64,000 nucleotides of DNA from Kappaphycus alvarezii (Eukaryota > Rhodophyta > Florideophyceae > Gigartinales > Solieriaceae): the NCBI GenBank assembly GCA_002205965.3, contig NADL03000645.1:558001-622000 (forward strand), written 5' to 3'. The notes under the pieces were generated by a model. It ran no database searches. It saw only the letters and a list, made by a program, of their open reading frames with translations, and was not told the DNA's origin. Each line of letters opens with the position of its first letter. Position 1 is the first letter of the stretch. A program made the translations under genes and the position numbers. Shown one piece after another: positions 43,690-54,833 of the stretch.

Positions 43690-46600
43690 GCCCCGTGGTT
43701 GCGCATAGTCCTGTGTGAGAAGGAATTCTTCAGGCCTCTGATGGTAAGGGACCAGACGACGTGCATGGATGGCCCTCCTTGATCTATTCCCTGAGCTTGA
43801 ACAGAGCTTATAATGCGGGTGTCTTTCCTCCGTGACGATGCAAGGGTTCGAGTACTTGGTTTGGAAGGCCGGCCACTTCACAGCCTGCTGCATTGCTTTT
43901 CCATGTACTACAAGTACTTTAGAGCCAACTGAAAAGGTTCTGACTGCAGGTTCTGCATCCTTATTTCTTGCCTGTGTTAGCGCGCGGTGTGATCTCCAGC
44001 CTTCGGTGGCCAGTAGTTCAACTTCCCTACTCTCTTCATCGATAATATTTGTTTCCATATCTCTCTGTAACATTCTAGGAGCCCTTCTGTACATTAGCTC
44101 AAACGGTGACCGTCCACTTCTTCCTCTTCTTTGACGATAGCTGTATAACACTTTTGGTAAGGCATCTTCCCACTGGATTTCATTCTTCGACATAGTTTTC
44201 GATATTGCTCGTTTGATGGTTCCAAACATCCTCTCCGCTTTACCGTTTGACATAGGAGCGTATGCGAGAACTGTCTTTAGCTGAATCCCTTTCTCTTCCA
44301 AGAAACGAAGCAGTGAAGTTGCAGTAAAACAAAGGGCGTTATCCGAGATGATCCTTTTTGGAAGGCCAAACGGTTCAATTATTTCTTTTTCGATGAATTT
44401 CAGTACCACCTCAGCATTTGCCTCCTCAACTGCAACTGCTATTGGCCATCCAGTAAGATGTTCCACCCCTATAAGGAGATATTTGTTTCCGGAAGACGTT
44501 TCCTTGAACGGGCCCGCAAAGTCAATTGAGAAGGTTTCAAAGAGACCGGAAACTGGAAAACTTAGAGTTGTCTTATACTTCCGTATTGGAGTGAATTTTT
44601 GACAGTTGTCGCAGCTTTTCACGAAATTATAGACGTCCTTATGGATACTGGGCCACCAGAATCTCTCAGTTACGAATTTTTGGTTGTGTCGAGATCCCAA
44701 TGCCCTAACTCGTCATGGAAAGTCCTCAAGATCTTCATTCTTTCTTTCAAAGGGGCCACTAGTCGGGGACCGGCTTCAGTGTGCCGGAAGAGTTTTCCAT
44801 TCCACAATGTAAAAGCCTTTTGATTCCTGCGTACCCAATTTCTATGTTCCAGATTAACCTTTCTCATTTCTAGTCCATCCAAGAACTTAATAATTCCGTA
44901 AATATTAGCTTCGTACTCTGTTCCGTTCGGCGCCTGCACCTCGGCAACTCCGACAATGTCCTCGGAAGCCTTTTCATTTGGACTCAGTGGATCCCTCAAG
45001 CGGGATAGGTAATCGGCAGGCTGATTATTGCGCCCGGGTCTATACACAATTTCAAACCGATATTATGCGAAAATGTAGAGCCATCGGGCCAAGCGGTGAT
45101 GTACATCCTTCTTTTGGAATGCTGTCTTAAGTGCCTGGTGATCAGTTATTAAGACAAATTTCTCGAGTGATAAAAGGTATACGCGAAACTTTTTCAGCGC
45201 GAAGACGACAGCTAGCGCTTCTTTCTCGCAGACTGAGTATCTCTTTTCCGCATCATTCAGAGTTCGACTTGCGAATTGAACAGGGTGTAGTCTTCCGTTC
45301 TCATCTTTTTGGGACAAAACGGCACCCAAAGACCGCTCTGAGGCATCTGTTTCCACAACGATTGGTCTCTTGAAATCTGGGTACATGAGAACTGGGGGAA
45401 CACATAGCTTATCTTGAAGCTCCTGAAATGCAGTTTCCATTTCCTTGTTCCAGTAAAATTTTCCGTTCTTCGTAGTGCTGGCATGTAACGGTGCTGCAGT
45501 CTTGGCGAAATCTTTGATAAATCTTCTGTAATATGAGGCCAGTCCTAAGAAGCTTCGGACCTCCGTCTTTGAAGCGGGCCTTGGTGCCAACTTTATTTTT
45601 TTCGTTTTCTCTGAATCCACTTTAATTCCCTCTTGGTCGACGATATGACCGAGTAATTGGATAGAAGTTTTCGCAAAGAAGCATTTCCTCAACTTAATTT
45701 TCAAGCTATATTCCGATATCCTCTCTACAACTGTCTTGACGTGCAAGATGTGCTGATCCAATGTTTCTGAGAATATGAAGACATCATTGATATAGACTCT
45801 TGCGAATGGAAGTCCTTTCAAAACCTCGTTCATCATTCTTTGGAATGTAGCTGGTGCATTCATGAGACCAAAAGGCATCACTTCGAACCTGAACGTACCA
45901 ACTTTGCTGGTAAAGGTTGTTTTTTCCTTACATTTTTCATCCAATGGAATCTGCCAATAGCCAGTGTAAAGGTCAATTGAGGTGAAATATCTCCCATCCT
46001 TCAGGTCCTCGAGGATCTCCTCCATGTTCGGAATCGGAAATCGATCGGGTATCATTCTCTGGTTCAGATGTCGGAAATCGACGCAAAAGCGAAGTTTTCC
46101 ATCCTTCTTTGGTGCTATCACAACCGGAAATGACCATGGGGATGAAACTGGTCGAATAATATCATTTTCAGCATACTTGTAACATTTTCTGAGATAAATT
46201 GGTCATATTTTGGCGGTTGACGTCTAGGTCTGTGGTAAATCGGCTGAGTGTCGGTAAGCTCAAATGAGTGAGTGACCGGTACGCTTGCTTGTCTTAGATC
46301 GGAAGCGCTCCATGCAATTACTTCGGAAGATGTTAACATGTCGGATATTTTCATTGAGGCGGGGGCTGGAAGGTGCTGTACTTTTTCTTGAATTTCTGCC
46401 ATTTGGCGCTGGTCTTCTTCTCGAGCCTCTCCCCCAAATTTTGAAGGACCTCTTCCGGCGTGCTCACATCTTCAGATATGGAATCCGATATATTCCTGTT
46501 TTCCTTGCAGTTGTAATCTTCTTTTATGCTCCGAATTCCGTCCTTTGATTCGATGTTATCGCAAAAAGAAACACATTCAGGTGTCACGCCTACCCTAGAA

Positions 46601-46876
46601 TTCCAGTCTTCATCTGTTTCAAACCCAGAATCATAATCATCCCATGCCATGTTCAGTATCCCCCTAGCGTACCCTTCTCCACTTCCGAAAGTGTTAGTTG
46701 GTTCGGAATCTTCGCTGTCATAGCTAGAAGTGAAATCTTCACTGTCCGTTTCTTTCAAATCTACCGGATGTGCGCTTTTGTCGAAATCCAGGGGCATCGT
46801 CACGGTTCTGCCGTCAACATTAACTGAAACGATTTGGTTGCCCAAGTCAATGCAGGTCCCGTTGAGAGTGGCAGCC
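43690..46876 (-). pseudogene. pol: Gypsy-2 pol: protease end, reverse transcriptase, RNase H, integrase
   Basis: Minus-strand domains: the acidic linker after protease (DDYDSGFETDEDWNSR) near 46630; reverse transcriptase with APKKDGKLRFCVDF, FTSIDLYTGYWQI and FGLMNAPATFQRMM; RNase H with VVETDASERSLGAVLSQ and LITDHQALKTAF; and integrase with FWWPSIHKDVYNFV, SCDNCQKFTP, FSIDFAGPFKE, RIISDNALCF and NGKAERMFG. The motifs and their order match Gypsy-1. It is broken, with few breaks. Confidence 0.92.
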
Positions 46877-46954
46877 AAAAGGGTATAAGTAGACCACTTT
46901 CAGTCCCTGACCTCCATTGAGTAAAGACAAGACACAACTCGTTAAACAACATCA

Positions 46955-46967
46955 GGTTATGGGCCCA
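46955..46967 (+). other. Copia-1 primer-binding site, initiator tRNA-Met anticodon arm
   Basis: GGTTATGGGCCCA is the complement of the anticodon stem-loop of eukaryotic initiator tRNA-Met (TGGGCCCATAACC). Drosophila copia is known to prime from such an internal site of a cleaved initiator tRNA. The same word follows both Copia-2 LTRs. Confidence 0.85.
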
Positions 46968-47153
46968 TTTTGCAACTCTTCAACTAGTCAACTGTGTCCT
47001 TCCGGATCTTCGTCCCCGTCAGTCGACCAACGTAGCCCACCAAGGCTCTAAACGGTTTATCATCCTTATCATTTTTATCATCCTCTAAAGTCATCTTCAC
47101 AGTTAATCTTCAGAGTTCACTTCGTCGTCCTCAGTGATATTGTCGAGTCCACC

Positions 47154-48410
47154 ATGTCTAACTCAGACGACTCGGGCAAGTCCATGAAGATCCCCCGATT
47201 CCATGGGAGGAGGGATGAGGACTACTCTCTGTGGCGCTTGCGACTTCGAGCAGCATGCAGGGTCAAAGGTCTCTGGAATGTCGTCGCACCGAAACCAACA
47301 ACGTCGACTTCTGAGGACAGGAAGAGCGTAACTAACGCCGAGAAGCTTAAAATTGCTCCCAGAAAAGAAAAGGCATCCAGGATAATCATTTCCGCTCCCG
47401 GCAACTCCCCTCTTCGCGTCATTGCCAATGTCGACGACGACCCCACTCGAATGCTTCAATTACTCGACGCCCGATACGCATCAAGCTGACCAGTGTCTAA
47501 AATCGCCGTGCAGACACAGTTGTTCCGGATGCACTACATCAATCAAGACGACACAGTTGTTCCGGATGCACTACATAAATCAAGACATGGCAAAGTATAT
47601 CGATGAGTACACTGCTCTCTTTAGTCAACTCGAGTTCATGGGCAAGGAAGCCGCGGTTCCCGAAACCCACAAGACCCCAATGCTTCTTGCATCCGTCGAT
47701 CCGTCATGCGCTCTAGAAACCATCGCAGCCGCTCTACGAACCAAGGACGCTAACGATTTGACTTGGGAATATGTTTCGACGACGCTTATCGATGAGTAAA
47801 ACGCTAGGCGTACGTCAGAGTCAAAGGCTCGTCGTAATCGTGGACGTCCGGCTAGGCGCGAACAAGCGCTACACGTCCCAAAGAACGATGACGGCAGTAG
47901 TTCCGATGGATCTGTGGACCTAAACGCGGTAACTCGTGCTTTCGCTGTAGCCCTTCAAACCACAAAGCCTGGACGGTTTTCTCGGAAACAAGTTTCCAAA
48001 TGGGAGTTCTGAGGCCGAAATGGTCACACTGAAGCAAATTGTTTTCTGAATCCGGACAATCCCAAAAACAAACTCACTGAAAAAATGAGGGAACGCATGA
48101 TGGTTGCAAATGAAAGCTCAAATTCACCAAGTGCATCATCTAGCGGCCGAAGTCGAAGTGGAGCAGCAAAGCAAAAGGTGGAGCTGACAGGAGCCGTGAT
48201 CTGCACTATGAAGCAGAGTCCGGAGGAGCACACGACCATTCTCCCTCCGAAAGACCACAACACGTATCACGACAGTGGAGCTACCTCACATGTGTACCAT
48301 TTCGAAGTTTCATTCGTTCCAGGGTCTATTAAGGAATGTGCGGAGCGCACCGTCACTCTAGCTGAGAAACCAACAGTTATTGCATCCAAAATTGGAGACG
48401 TGATGTTATA
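47154..48410 (+). pseudogene. Copia-1 gag and protease region
   Basis: It begins MSNSDDSGKSMKIPRFHGRR with DEDYSLWRLRLRAACRVKGL, the typical N-terminus of Copia Gag (a short 'F-x-G-x-x-x-x-W' segment). A later MHYINQDMAKYIDEYTALFS segment fits the middle of Gag. The protease shows HDSGATSHVYH near 48270. It is broken. A ~35-bp stretch around the MHYINQD segment occurs twice in tandem (near 47521 and 47552). Confidence 0.82.
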
Positions 48411-48460
48411 ATTTGAAAACAAGTTTGTGCGGTTGACGTCAGTCCTCCCGATACCAGGCC

Positions 48461-49980
48461 TGTTGGTAATTTTGTGAGACGATCACACGCCCATCGCCTT
48501 GACTAGACGTCTCGCACGGAGGTTGGGAAGCTGTATATCTGTACACGTGGACACATGTGGTTCTGAAGGATAAAATATGCCAAATTTACCCGAAAAACAA
48601 AGTTGCCGGGACGAAAAGCCATTTTCGAGGGGTCGACGATAAATGCAATTTTTGCATGATTGTTGACAAGTGGAACTTGGCCCATAATGCCTAGGCTAAG
48701 AATTGCCTGCTTTAATCCTATTGGCTGATAGGTCAAATGCTGCAATTCTATTGGCTGGTGATATACACGTGTAATGGCTGTAGAGGTGTAAGGGTTGACT
48801 TTGAGCTATTTTAGAGGGCAGAATGGTGTTTATGGGGTCATTTTACGTAATGTAGGGCACTGTAAGTGGGTGAGGAGTATACTGTATAAGAGGTATGTCG
48901 AGGTAAGGTATGTACACGTGTACGTGGTGGCAGTTGTGTATGTGATGTACACGTGGTACAGCAAAGAGTAGGAACCTTTGGTGCAGTGGTGTTCACATAC
49001 CGTACTGGTGTCAAGTTTCGTACTGTACCTCGTACTGTGCTTCTTACTGTACCTCGTACTGTACTTCTTACTGCACTTGAGTTCGTACAGTGGGAGTTGG
49101 TTATGAAAATATTATCATGGCTACACCGCTCCGGTCTCTCCAGGTACAGCAGAATGCCTACTGTATCCGCCGGCTGCATCCAAAATCAGTTTTGTGATTC
49201 TATAATACGTATGAGGTTTCTAGTTATGATTATGGTTAGTCCGGCTGCATCCGAAATCAGTTATGTGATTCTACCATATGTATGAGGTTTCTGATTATGA
49301 TTACGGTTTGCCGGCTGCATCCAAAATCAGTTTTTTGATTCTATAATACGTATGAGGTTTCTGATTATGATTACAGCTTGCCGGCTGCATCCAAAATCAG
49401 TTTTTTGATTCTATAATACGTATGAGGTTTCTAATTATGATTATGGTTAGTCCGGCTGCATCCGAAATCAGTTATGTGATTCTACCATATGTATGAGGTT
49501 TCTGATTATGATTACGGTTTGCCCGCTGCATCCAAAATCAGCTATGTGATTCTATAACACGTATGAGGTTTCTGATTATGATTACGGTTTGCCGGCTGCA
49601 TCCAAAATCAGTTGTGTGATTCCATAATACGTATGACGGGTTGAGTCCGTTATTTTGGCACAAGAGAATTCGATTCGGATGAGTTTACAAAATAAGGTGC
49701 TGTATTGATGTGTGTATTGGGCCAAACTGTCTTACACGAATTTGACAACTTTGGAAGCAGTTCTAAAAATGCCCCAATTTAACGTTATTACTGGGCCAAT
49801 ATGTTTCAATCTGTCCAAATGGTTCAGTTTCTATGTTTTTGTTAATGGACGCAGTGAGTTAGAGAGTAGTTGCAGGTTGTACTTAAGGTCAGAATTTTAG
49901 AGTACCGAGTAAATTCTGGGTAGCCAAGCCCGCAGCTTCATCCTCTCTCCCACAGCCTTCCCCATCGCAACTCATCTTCA
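48461..49980 (+). mobile_element. Solo LTR, Copia-3 type (1520 bp), inserted in Copia-1
   Basis: Starts TGTTGGTAATTTTGTGAGAC and ends CATCTTCA. The flanks are AGGCC on both sides (48456-48460 and 49981-49985), a perfect 5-bp target duplication. It is almost identical to 56529-58049 and, in the opposite orientation, to 62865-63949, where it is joined to the end of a Copia internal region; that identifies it as a Copia LTR. It holds seven 70-bp tandem repeats and several CACGTG words. Confidence 0.95.
49171..49640. repeat. 70-bp tandem repeat, seven copies, inside the solo LTR
   Basis: Units start at about 49171, 49241, 49311, 49381, 49452, 49522 and 49591. Each has CCGGCTGCATCCAAAATCAG, then GTGATTCTATAATACGTATG, then AGGTTTCTRRTTATGATTA. 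The centre ATACGTAT is palindromic. Confidence 0.95.
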
Positions 49981-49985
49981 AGGCC

Positions 49986-52900
49986 TTGGATACAATTTGG
50001 TTTCGGTGGGGAAATTGGCGGACAACGGCATTTTCTCGGAGTTTCGGAAACACGATGTCGTCCTTCGGTACCCAGAGGGAAACGTTGTAGTCGGACACGG
50101 CACGCGGGATGTCACGACAGGACTGTACGCGCTTCCCAATCCAAATGGTGTTCTCGGTGCGGCTGTTTCTGCGACAGAGCCGCAGGCTACAGAGATACCC
50201 CGCAGTATTCATGCTGAGTTATGGCACCGACGTCTTGCCCATATGAATCTAGGAGACCTTCGGACTGTCTACAAGCACGCAGATGGTGTTAACCAATTCT
50301 TCAAATCAGAATCTGTGTGTCGTGCTTGCCGGTTGGGAAAAGCGCATAAACTTTCGTTTAAAGGGCATTTCGAACAAGCTATAGCTATTGGCGATGTCGT
50401 GCATTCTGACATTTTAGGCCCCTTGAAACATTCATATCCAGACCGGTACAGGTAGGCCGTCACTTTCCAGGACGATCATTCCAAATACGCATTTGTTGGT
50501 TTCATGGTGCGCAAGATTGATCTGCCGACAGTGTTCCTTGAGTTCGTAAAGGCATTTCGGATGGCGACTACGTCCCACCTGAGCAAGTTAAACGCCACCC
50601 CTGAGTGTGTCGCAAGGTTTCAGGAGGAGTGGAATATCATTAAGGAAATGCAATCTGACAGGGGGAAAGAGTACGAAAGCATGCGGTAGGACTTCGGGGG
50701 GAGATGGCCAAATCGTTCTCTCCGCTGTACATCCCCGAACTGAACCCGATTGCTGAACGGATCAATCGAACTCTAGGAGACGCCGCCAGATCCCTACTCA
50801 TCCAGGCTGACGTTCCAACATGCCTATGGCCATTTGCGATGAAGAATGTGGTCTTTGTGCGAAATAGGGTCCTACACTCGGCTACTGGCATTCTGCCGTT
50901 CAAAATTATGCACGACCAGCGCCCGTCGCTTAAGCATGCAAGGGTATTTGGATCTCTGGCATTTGTGCTTCGGCTGCCGACAGGTTCAAAACTGGAACCT
51001 AGAGCTCGTGAAGGGATCTTGTTGGAAGTCCTTAGTGACGGCATCTACAAAATATTGGTGACTATGGAGGACGGAAGGCGCTCTGTTGTGGAGTGTCGGC
51101 ATGTGACATTCGATGAGTCGCAGTTTTCTGGAGCTAGTGGCCTCGAAAATTGCATGGACGATGAACCCTCCTCCGACTAGACTTGGGAAGAGCCAAGCCG
51201 TAACGACGCAGCAAGTGAACTGTCAGTTGATATTCATGAACTCGTCGATGAAGATGAAGATGAAGAGGGTGATGATAATGTTCACGGCAGTAGCGATAAT
51301 GAAAATGAACAAGACGATCACAAGGACAGTGATGGTGGCAATGGTGATGGCGAGGATAATGTGATTACCCACGACCTCAGCAGTAATACTTCTACTCTGA
51401 AGTCGCAGCCCACACACCGTTATCCTCGCCGTAATCTTAAGCCAACTTCCGCCTGTTATATGGCTGCTACAACTGACGGCATTGAGGTTACAACAAGCGA
51501 TGATCCTACGTTATCGGAAGCCATGAATGGTACACCAGAAGAAAAAGAGCTCTGGAGAAAGGCCATTGAGGATGAATTTGCTTCCATCGACGACAACGAC
51601 ACATGCAAACAAGCTGAAAATCCCACTGCAAATCCTCTGCCGACTCATGTCATCCTTAAAGTGAAACGGGATGCTCTCATTAATGTTGAAAGATTCAAAG
51701 CTCGTATCGTGGCAGGAGGGAATCATCAATGCTTCGGGAGAGATTACTTTGAGACATATGCACCAGTTGTCAATTTCACTGTGGTTCGCATTTTCCTGTA
51801 CATTGCTGTGTGCCTCCGCATGTTCATCACCCAGGTCGATGTGAAGATAGCCTTTTTGAACGGTATTTTGGAGGAGGATATCTGGGTTTGGTCGCCACGA
51901 GGCATTTTCGGATTCCCTTGTCGCATGTACAAGTTGAAAAAGGCTCTCTATTGATTAAAGCAAGCACAACTTGCATGGCACAAGAAGTTGTGTGCTGACT
52001 TGTCTTCGATGGAATTCCAACAGCTTCCAAGTGCTCCGTGCGTCTTCAAGCTGCAGAATGAAACATCAGTTGCATTCATTTTGATCTATGTCGACGACCT
52101 TCTGATCTTGTCGGAGACTTTGGAGGAGCAGAAACGAATTGTTGAAAAGCTTAAGTCGTTCTACAAAAGTCGAGAGAATTCTGAAGTGAGCTGGTTTCTG
52201 ATGAAATGGGCTGTGAGTTCACTCAGTGCACCACTTGACATGCCAGCGCATGTGGCGTAGTGGTCGATGTGTTTTTCCTACAACACATAAGCTTAAGTTG
52301 TTCTACAAAATTCGAGAGAATTCTGAAGTGAGCTGGTTTCTAGGTGTACATATGCAATGGAGGCGAAGCACGGATGGGAAGGTACAACACGTCCACCTGT
52401 CCCAGGCAGCGTATACCGAGGGTGTCCTCCGCAAATTCAGAATGTGTGGCAGCAAACCAGTTCCAACTCCAATGAAAGAATCATTCTTCTCAGGAATCAA
52501 TGCCGAGAGTGACAGGGAGGTTGTGAACGTCAAGTGCAATGAGCGAATCATTGGCTCCCTCCTGTACTTGGCACTCCGTACTCGCCCGGACATACTCGTC
52601 GCTGTCCTAATACTGTCTCGTTTCCAGAAAGCGCCAACTATCTTCTGCCACAAAGCAGCAAAACGAATCCTGAGGTATCTTTGCGGAACGACAAAAAGAG
52701 GTCTGGAGTACAAGTCTGGAGGAGACAAATTTGTCATGTATGTAGACTCTGATTATGCTGCGGACACGGAGGACAATAAGTCCATGAGTGGGCTTCTCGG
52801 TAAGGTTGGTGCCGCCACGGTTCATTGGGGTGCTAGGAAACAGACATCAGTGGCTTTATCCACTTGTGAGGCGGAGTACTGCGCGATGTCTGTCGCTGCT

Positions 52901-53290
52901 CAAGAGTTGATATGGATGCGTAAAGTTCTGAAAGAGGCTGGGATATGCATGAAAGGCCGGACACAGTTGAAGTCGGACAATGTCTCTGGAATCTCTTGGG
53001 CTGAAGGAGAATGTGTCCCATTTGCGAGGGCAAAGCACATTGACATTCGCGTGCACTATATCCAAGACCTAGTGGCTAATAAGAAAGTTCTTGTTGAGTA
53101 TGTCCCGTCCGAAGAGAATGAGGCGGATATACTCACAAAGCCATTGGGAAGAATCCGTTTTGGGAAATGGTTTCTCGCATTGGACTTCGGGATGCAGTCG
53201 AGGAGGAGTGTTAATGTACGAGAAGTACAGCAGTTCGAGTACACCGAACCATGCCAAAGTACAGGCATTATTGATGGTTATTTGTGTTAG
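49986..53290 (+). pseudogene. pol: Copia-1 pol: integrase, reverse transcriptase, RNase H
   Basis: After the solo LTR: pre-integrase zinc region (LWHRRLAHMNLGDL, then CRACRLGKAH), integrase core (VVHSDILGPLK, QDDHSKYAFVGF, IAERINRTLGDAARSLL), an Asp/Glu-rich linker, reverse transcriptase (ARIVAGGNHQCFGRDYFETY, ITQVDVKIAFLNGILEEDI, and the catalytic ILIYVDDLLILSE near 52078), a duplicated stretch around 52145-52340, and RNase H (YVDSDYAADTEDNKS, ALSTCEAEYCAMS, AKHIDIRVHYIQD). It is Copia-type throughout and broken, with many breaks. Confidence 0.92.
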
Positions 53291-53354
53291 ATTGACCGTT
53301 TTGACGTGCCCGCGTGTCCACTTGTCGTGGTCACCAAGGCAGTATGGGGCTGAG

Positions 53355-54582
53355 TGTTGTTGATTTGGCAAGACGATCACATGACCCCACATCGGTGCCA
53401 AACCTCATGAGAGGCATGAGGCATGTTCCACGTGTACACATGCACACGTGTTGATTGAAGGGTGGCCGTAAGGCATTTCGGAAGAAATCCAAAGTTCCCA
53501 GGGACGAAAGTATGATTTTGAGAGGTCAGCGACTTAGAGGCAAAATGTTGTTTATGGGGTGATTTTACGTGGGTAGGGTACTATAAGTGGATGAGGAGTA
53601 TACTGTATGAGAGATATGCTGAGGGAAGCTATGTACACGTGTATGTGGTGGCAGTTGTGTATGTGATGTACACGTGGTACAGCTAAGAGTAGAAACCTTT
53701 TGTGCAGTGTTGTACACGTACTGTACTAGTGCCAAATGAGGAACTGTACTTCGAACTGTACATCGTAATATACCAAGTACTGTACTTCTTACTGTACTTG
53801 AGTTTGTACAGTAGGATTCAATTATGGCAATACTGTCATGACTCCTAGAAAGAGGTATTTGATTTTATATTACGTATGAGGTTTCTAGCTATGATTATGG
53901 GTTTTATCCAGCTGCATCCAAAAATCAGTTATGTGAATCCATCATACGTATGAGGTTTCTAGTTATGATTATGGGTTTTATCCAGCTGCATCCAAAAATC
54001 AGTTATGTGATTCCATCATACGTATGTGGTTTCTAGTTATGATATTGGTTTGTACAACTGCATCCAAAAATCAGTTATGTGATTCCATCATACGTATGTG
54101 GTTTCTAGTTATGATACTGATTTGTACAACTGCATCCAAAAATCAGTTATGTGATTCATCATATGTATGAGGTTCGTAATTATGATGAAGATTGGACCGA
54201 CTGCATCCAAAAATCAGTTATGTGATTCTATTATACGTATGACGGATTGAGTCCGTTATTTTGGCACAAGGGAATTCGGTTCCAATAAGTCTGCAAAATA
54301 AGGTACTGTATTGGTGTGTGTATTGGGCCAACCTATTTACACAAATGTGTCAACTTTGGAAGCTGTTCCAAAATTGCCCTAATGCCTGTTATCACCGGGC
54401 CAAGATCTTGAAGTCCGCTCAAATGGCAATAGTTTGCGGGATTCTGTTAGTGGACGCAGTGAGTTAGAAAGTAGTTGTAGGTTGTACTTAAGGCCAGGAT
54501 TTTAGAGTTCCGAGTAAATTCTGGGTAGCCAAGCCCGCAACTTCATCCGTCCAGCAAAGTCCTTCACCCTCTCCGATTCCCA
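53355..54582 (+). repeat. Copia-2 5' LTR
   Basis: TGTTGTTGATTTGGCAAGAC to ...CTCCGATTCCCA, directly followed by the primer-binding site. It is closely similar to 61142-62274. It contains CACGTG-rich words, TACTGTA runs and a 70-bp tandem array, and is distantly related to the solo LTR subfamily at 48461. Confidence 0.9.
53860..54245. repeat. ~70-bp tandem repeat, five to six copies, in the Copia-2 5' LTR
   Basis: Units carry CTGCATCCAAAAATCAGTTA, GTGATTCCATCATACGTATG and GTTTCTAGTTATGAT. They correspond to those of the solo LTR at 49171 but form a separate subfamily. The palindromic ATACGTAT is kept. Confidence 0.92.
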
Positions 54583-54585
54583 TTA

Positions 54586-54599
54586 GGTTATGGGCCCAG
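54586..54599 (+). other. Copia-2 primer-binding site, initiator tRNA-Met anticodon arm
   Basis: GGTTATGGGCCCAG starts three bases after the LTR. It is complementary to the anticodon stem and loop of initiator tRNA-Met (CTGGGCCCATAACC), as known for Drosophila copia. Confidence 0.88.
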
Positions 54600-54833
54600 T
54601 TCAACGCCGTCTCTTTCTCTGAACCCCGTAAGTCGCCGTGTGTTGCTGCATTGTTTTCTTGTCTATCTCGTCTCTTGATTATGTCTACTCGTTCCGGTAA
54701 GCTATTTGAATAATTCCATTTCTTTGCACATCGAAGTGATTCTCTTTGCACCTTTTGGTTGGTCTAAAGACTCATAATCCCAAAAGCTGTTACTGACGAT
54801 CACTTCCACTTTTGTGCCTGCTTTTGCGGGGTT

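Larger units (their letters stand above)
41141..46876 (-). mobile_element. Gypsy-2: Ty3/Gypsy element, 5' part missing
   Basis: Read leftward on the minus strand: end of the protease region, reverse transcriptase, RNase H, integrase, the duplicated-domain tail protein, polypurine-like GAGAAAGGGGG, then an LTR ending at 41141. The coding parts are close to Gypsy-1 over most of their length. Gag and the 5' LTR are missing; at about 46876 the sequence passes directly into Copia-1. It is broken, with several breaks, and older than Gypsy-1. Its LTR interrupts LINE A copy 2. Confidence 0.93.
46877..53354 (+). mobile_element. Copia-1: Ty1/Copia element lacking full LTRs, carrying a solo LTR
   Basis: Plus strand: a short LTR end, primer-binding site, gag, protease, integrase, reverse transcriptase and RNase H. 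Integrase before reverse transcriptase defines Ty1/Copia. Only about 75 bp of the 5' LTR remain before the primer-binding site, and that end does not match the LTRs of Copia-2. A 1.52-kb solo LTR of another subfamily is inserted after protease. On the right the 5' LTR of Copia-2 follows. It is broken, with many breaks. Confidence 0.9.

Noticed and set aside
48838-49179. Thr/Arg-rich ORFs (STVRGTVRSTVRGTVR) and their plus-strand partners, repeated at 56907 and 63230
   Set aside because: They come from GTAC-rich repeats in the LTR and recur only because the LTR recurs.
49171-49640. Regular repeats as a possible CRISPR array
   Set aside because: Units are contiguous 70-bp copies with no unique spacers, the sequence is eukaryotic, and they lie inside an LTR.
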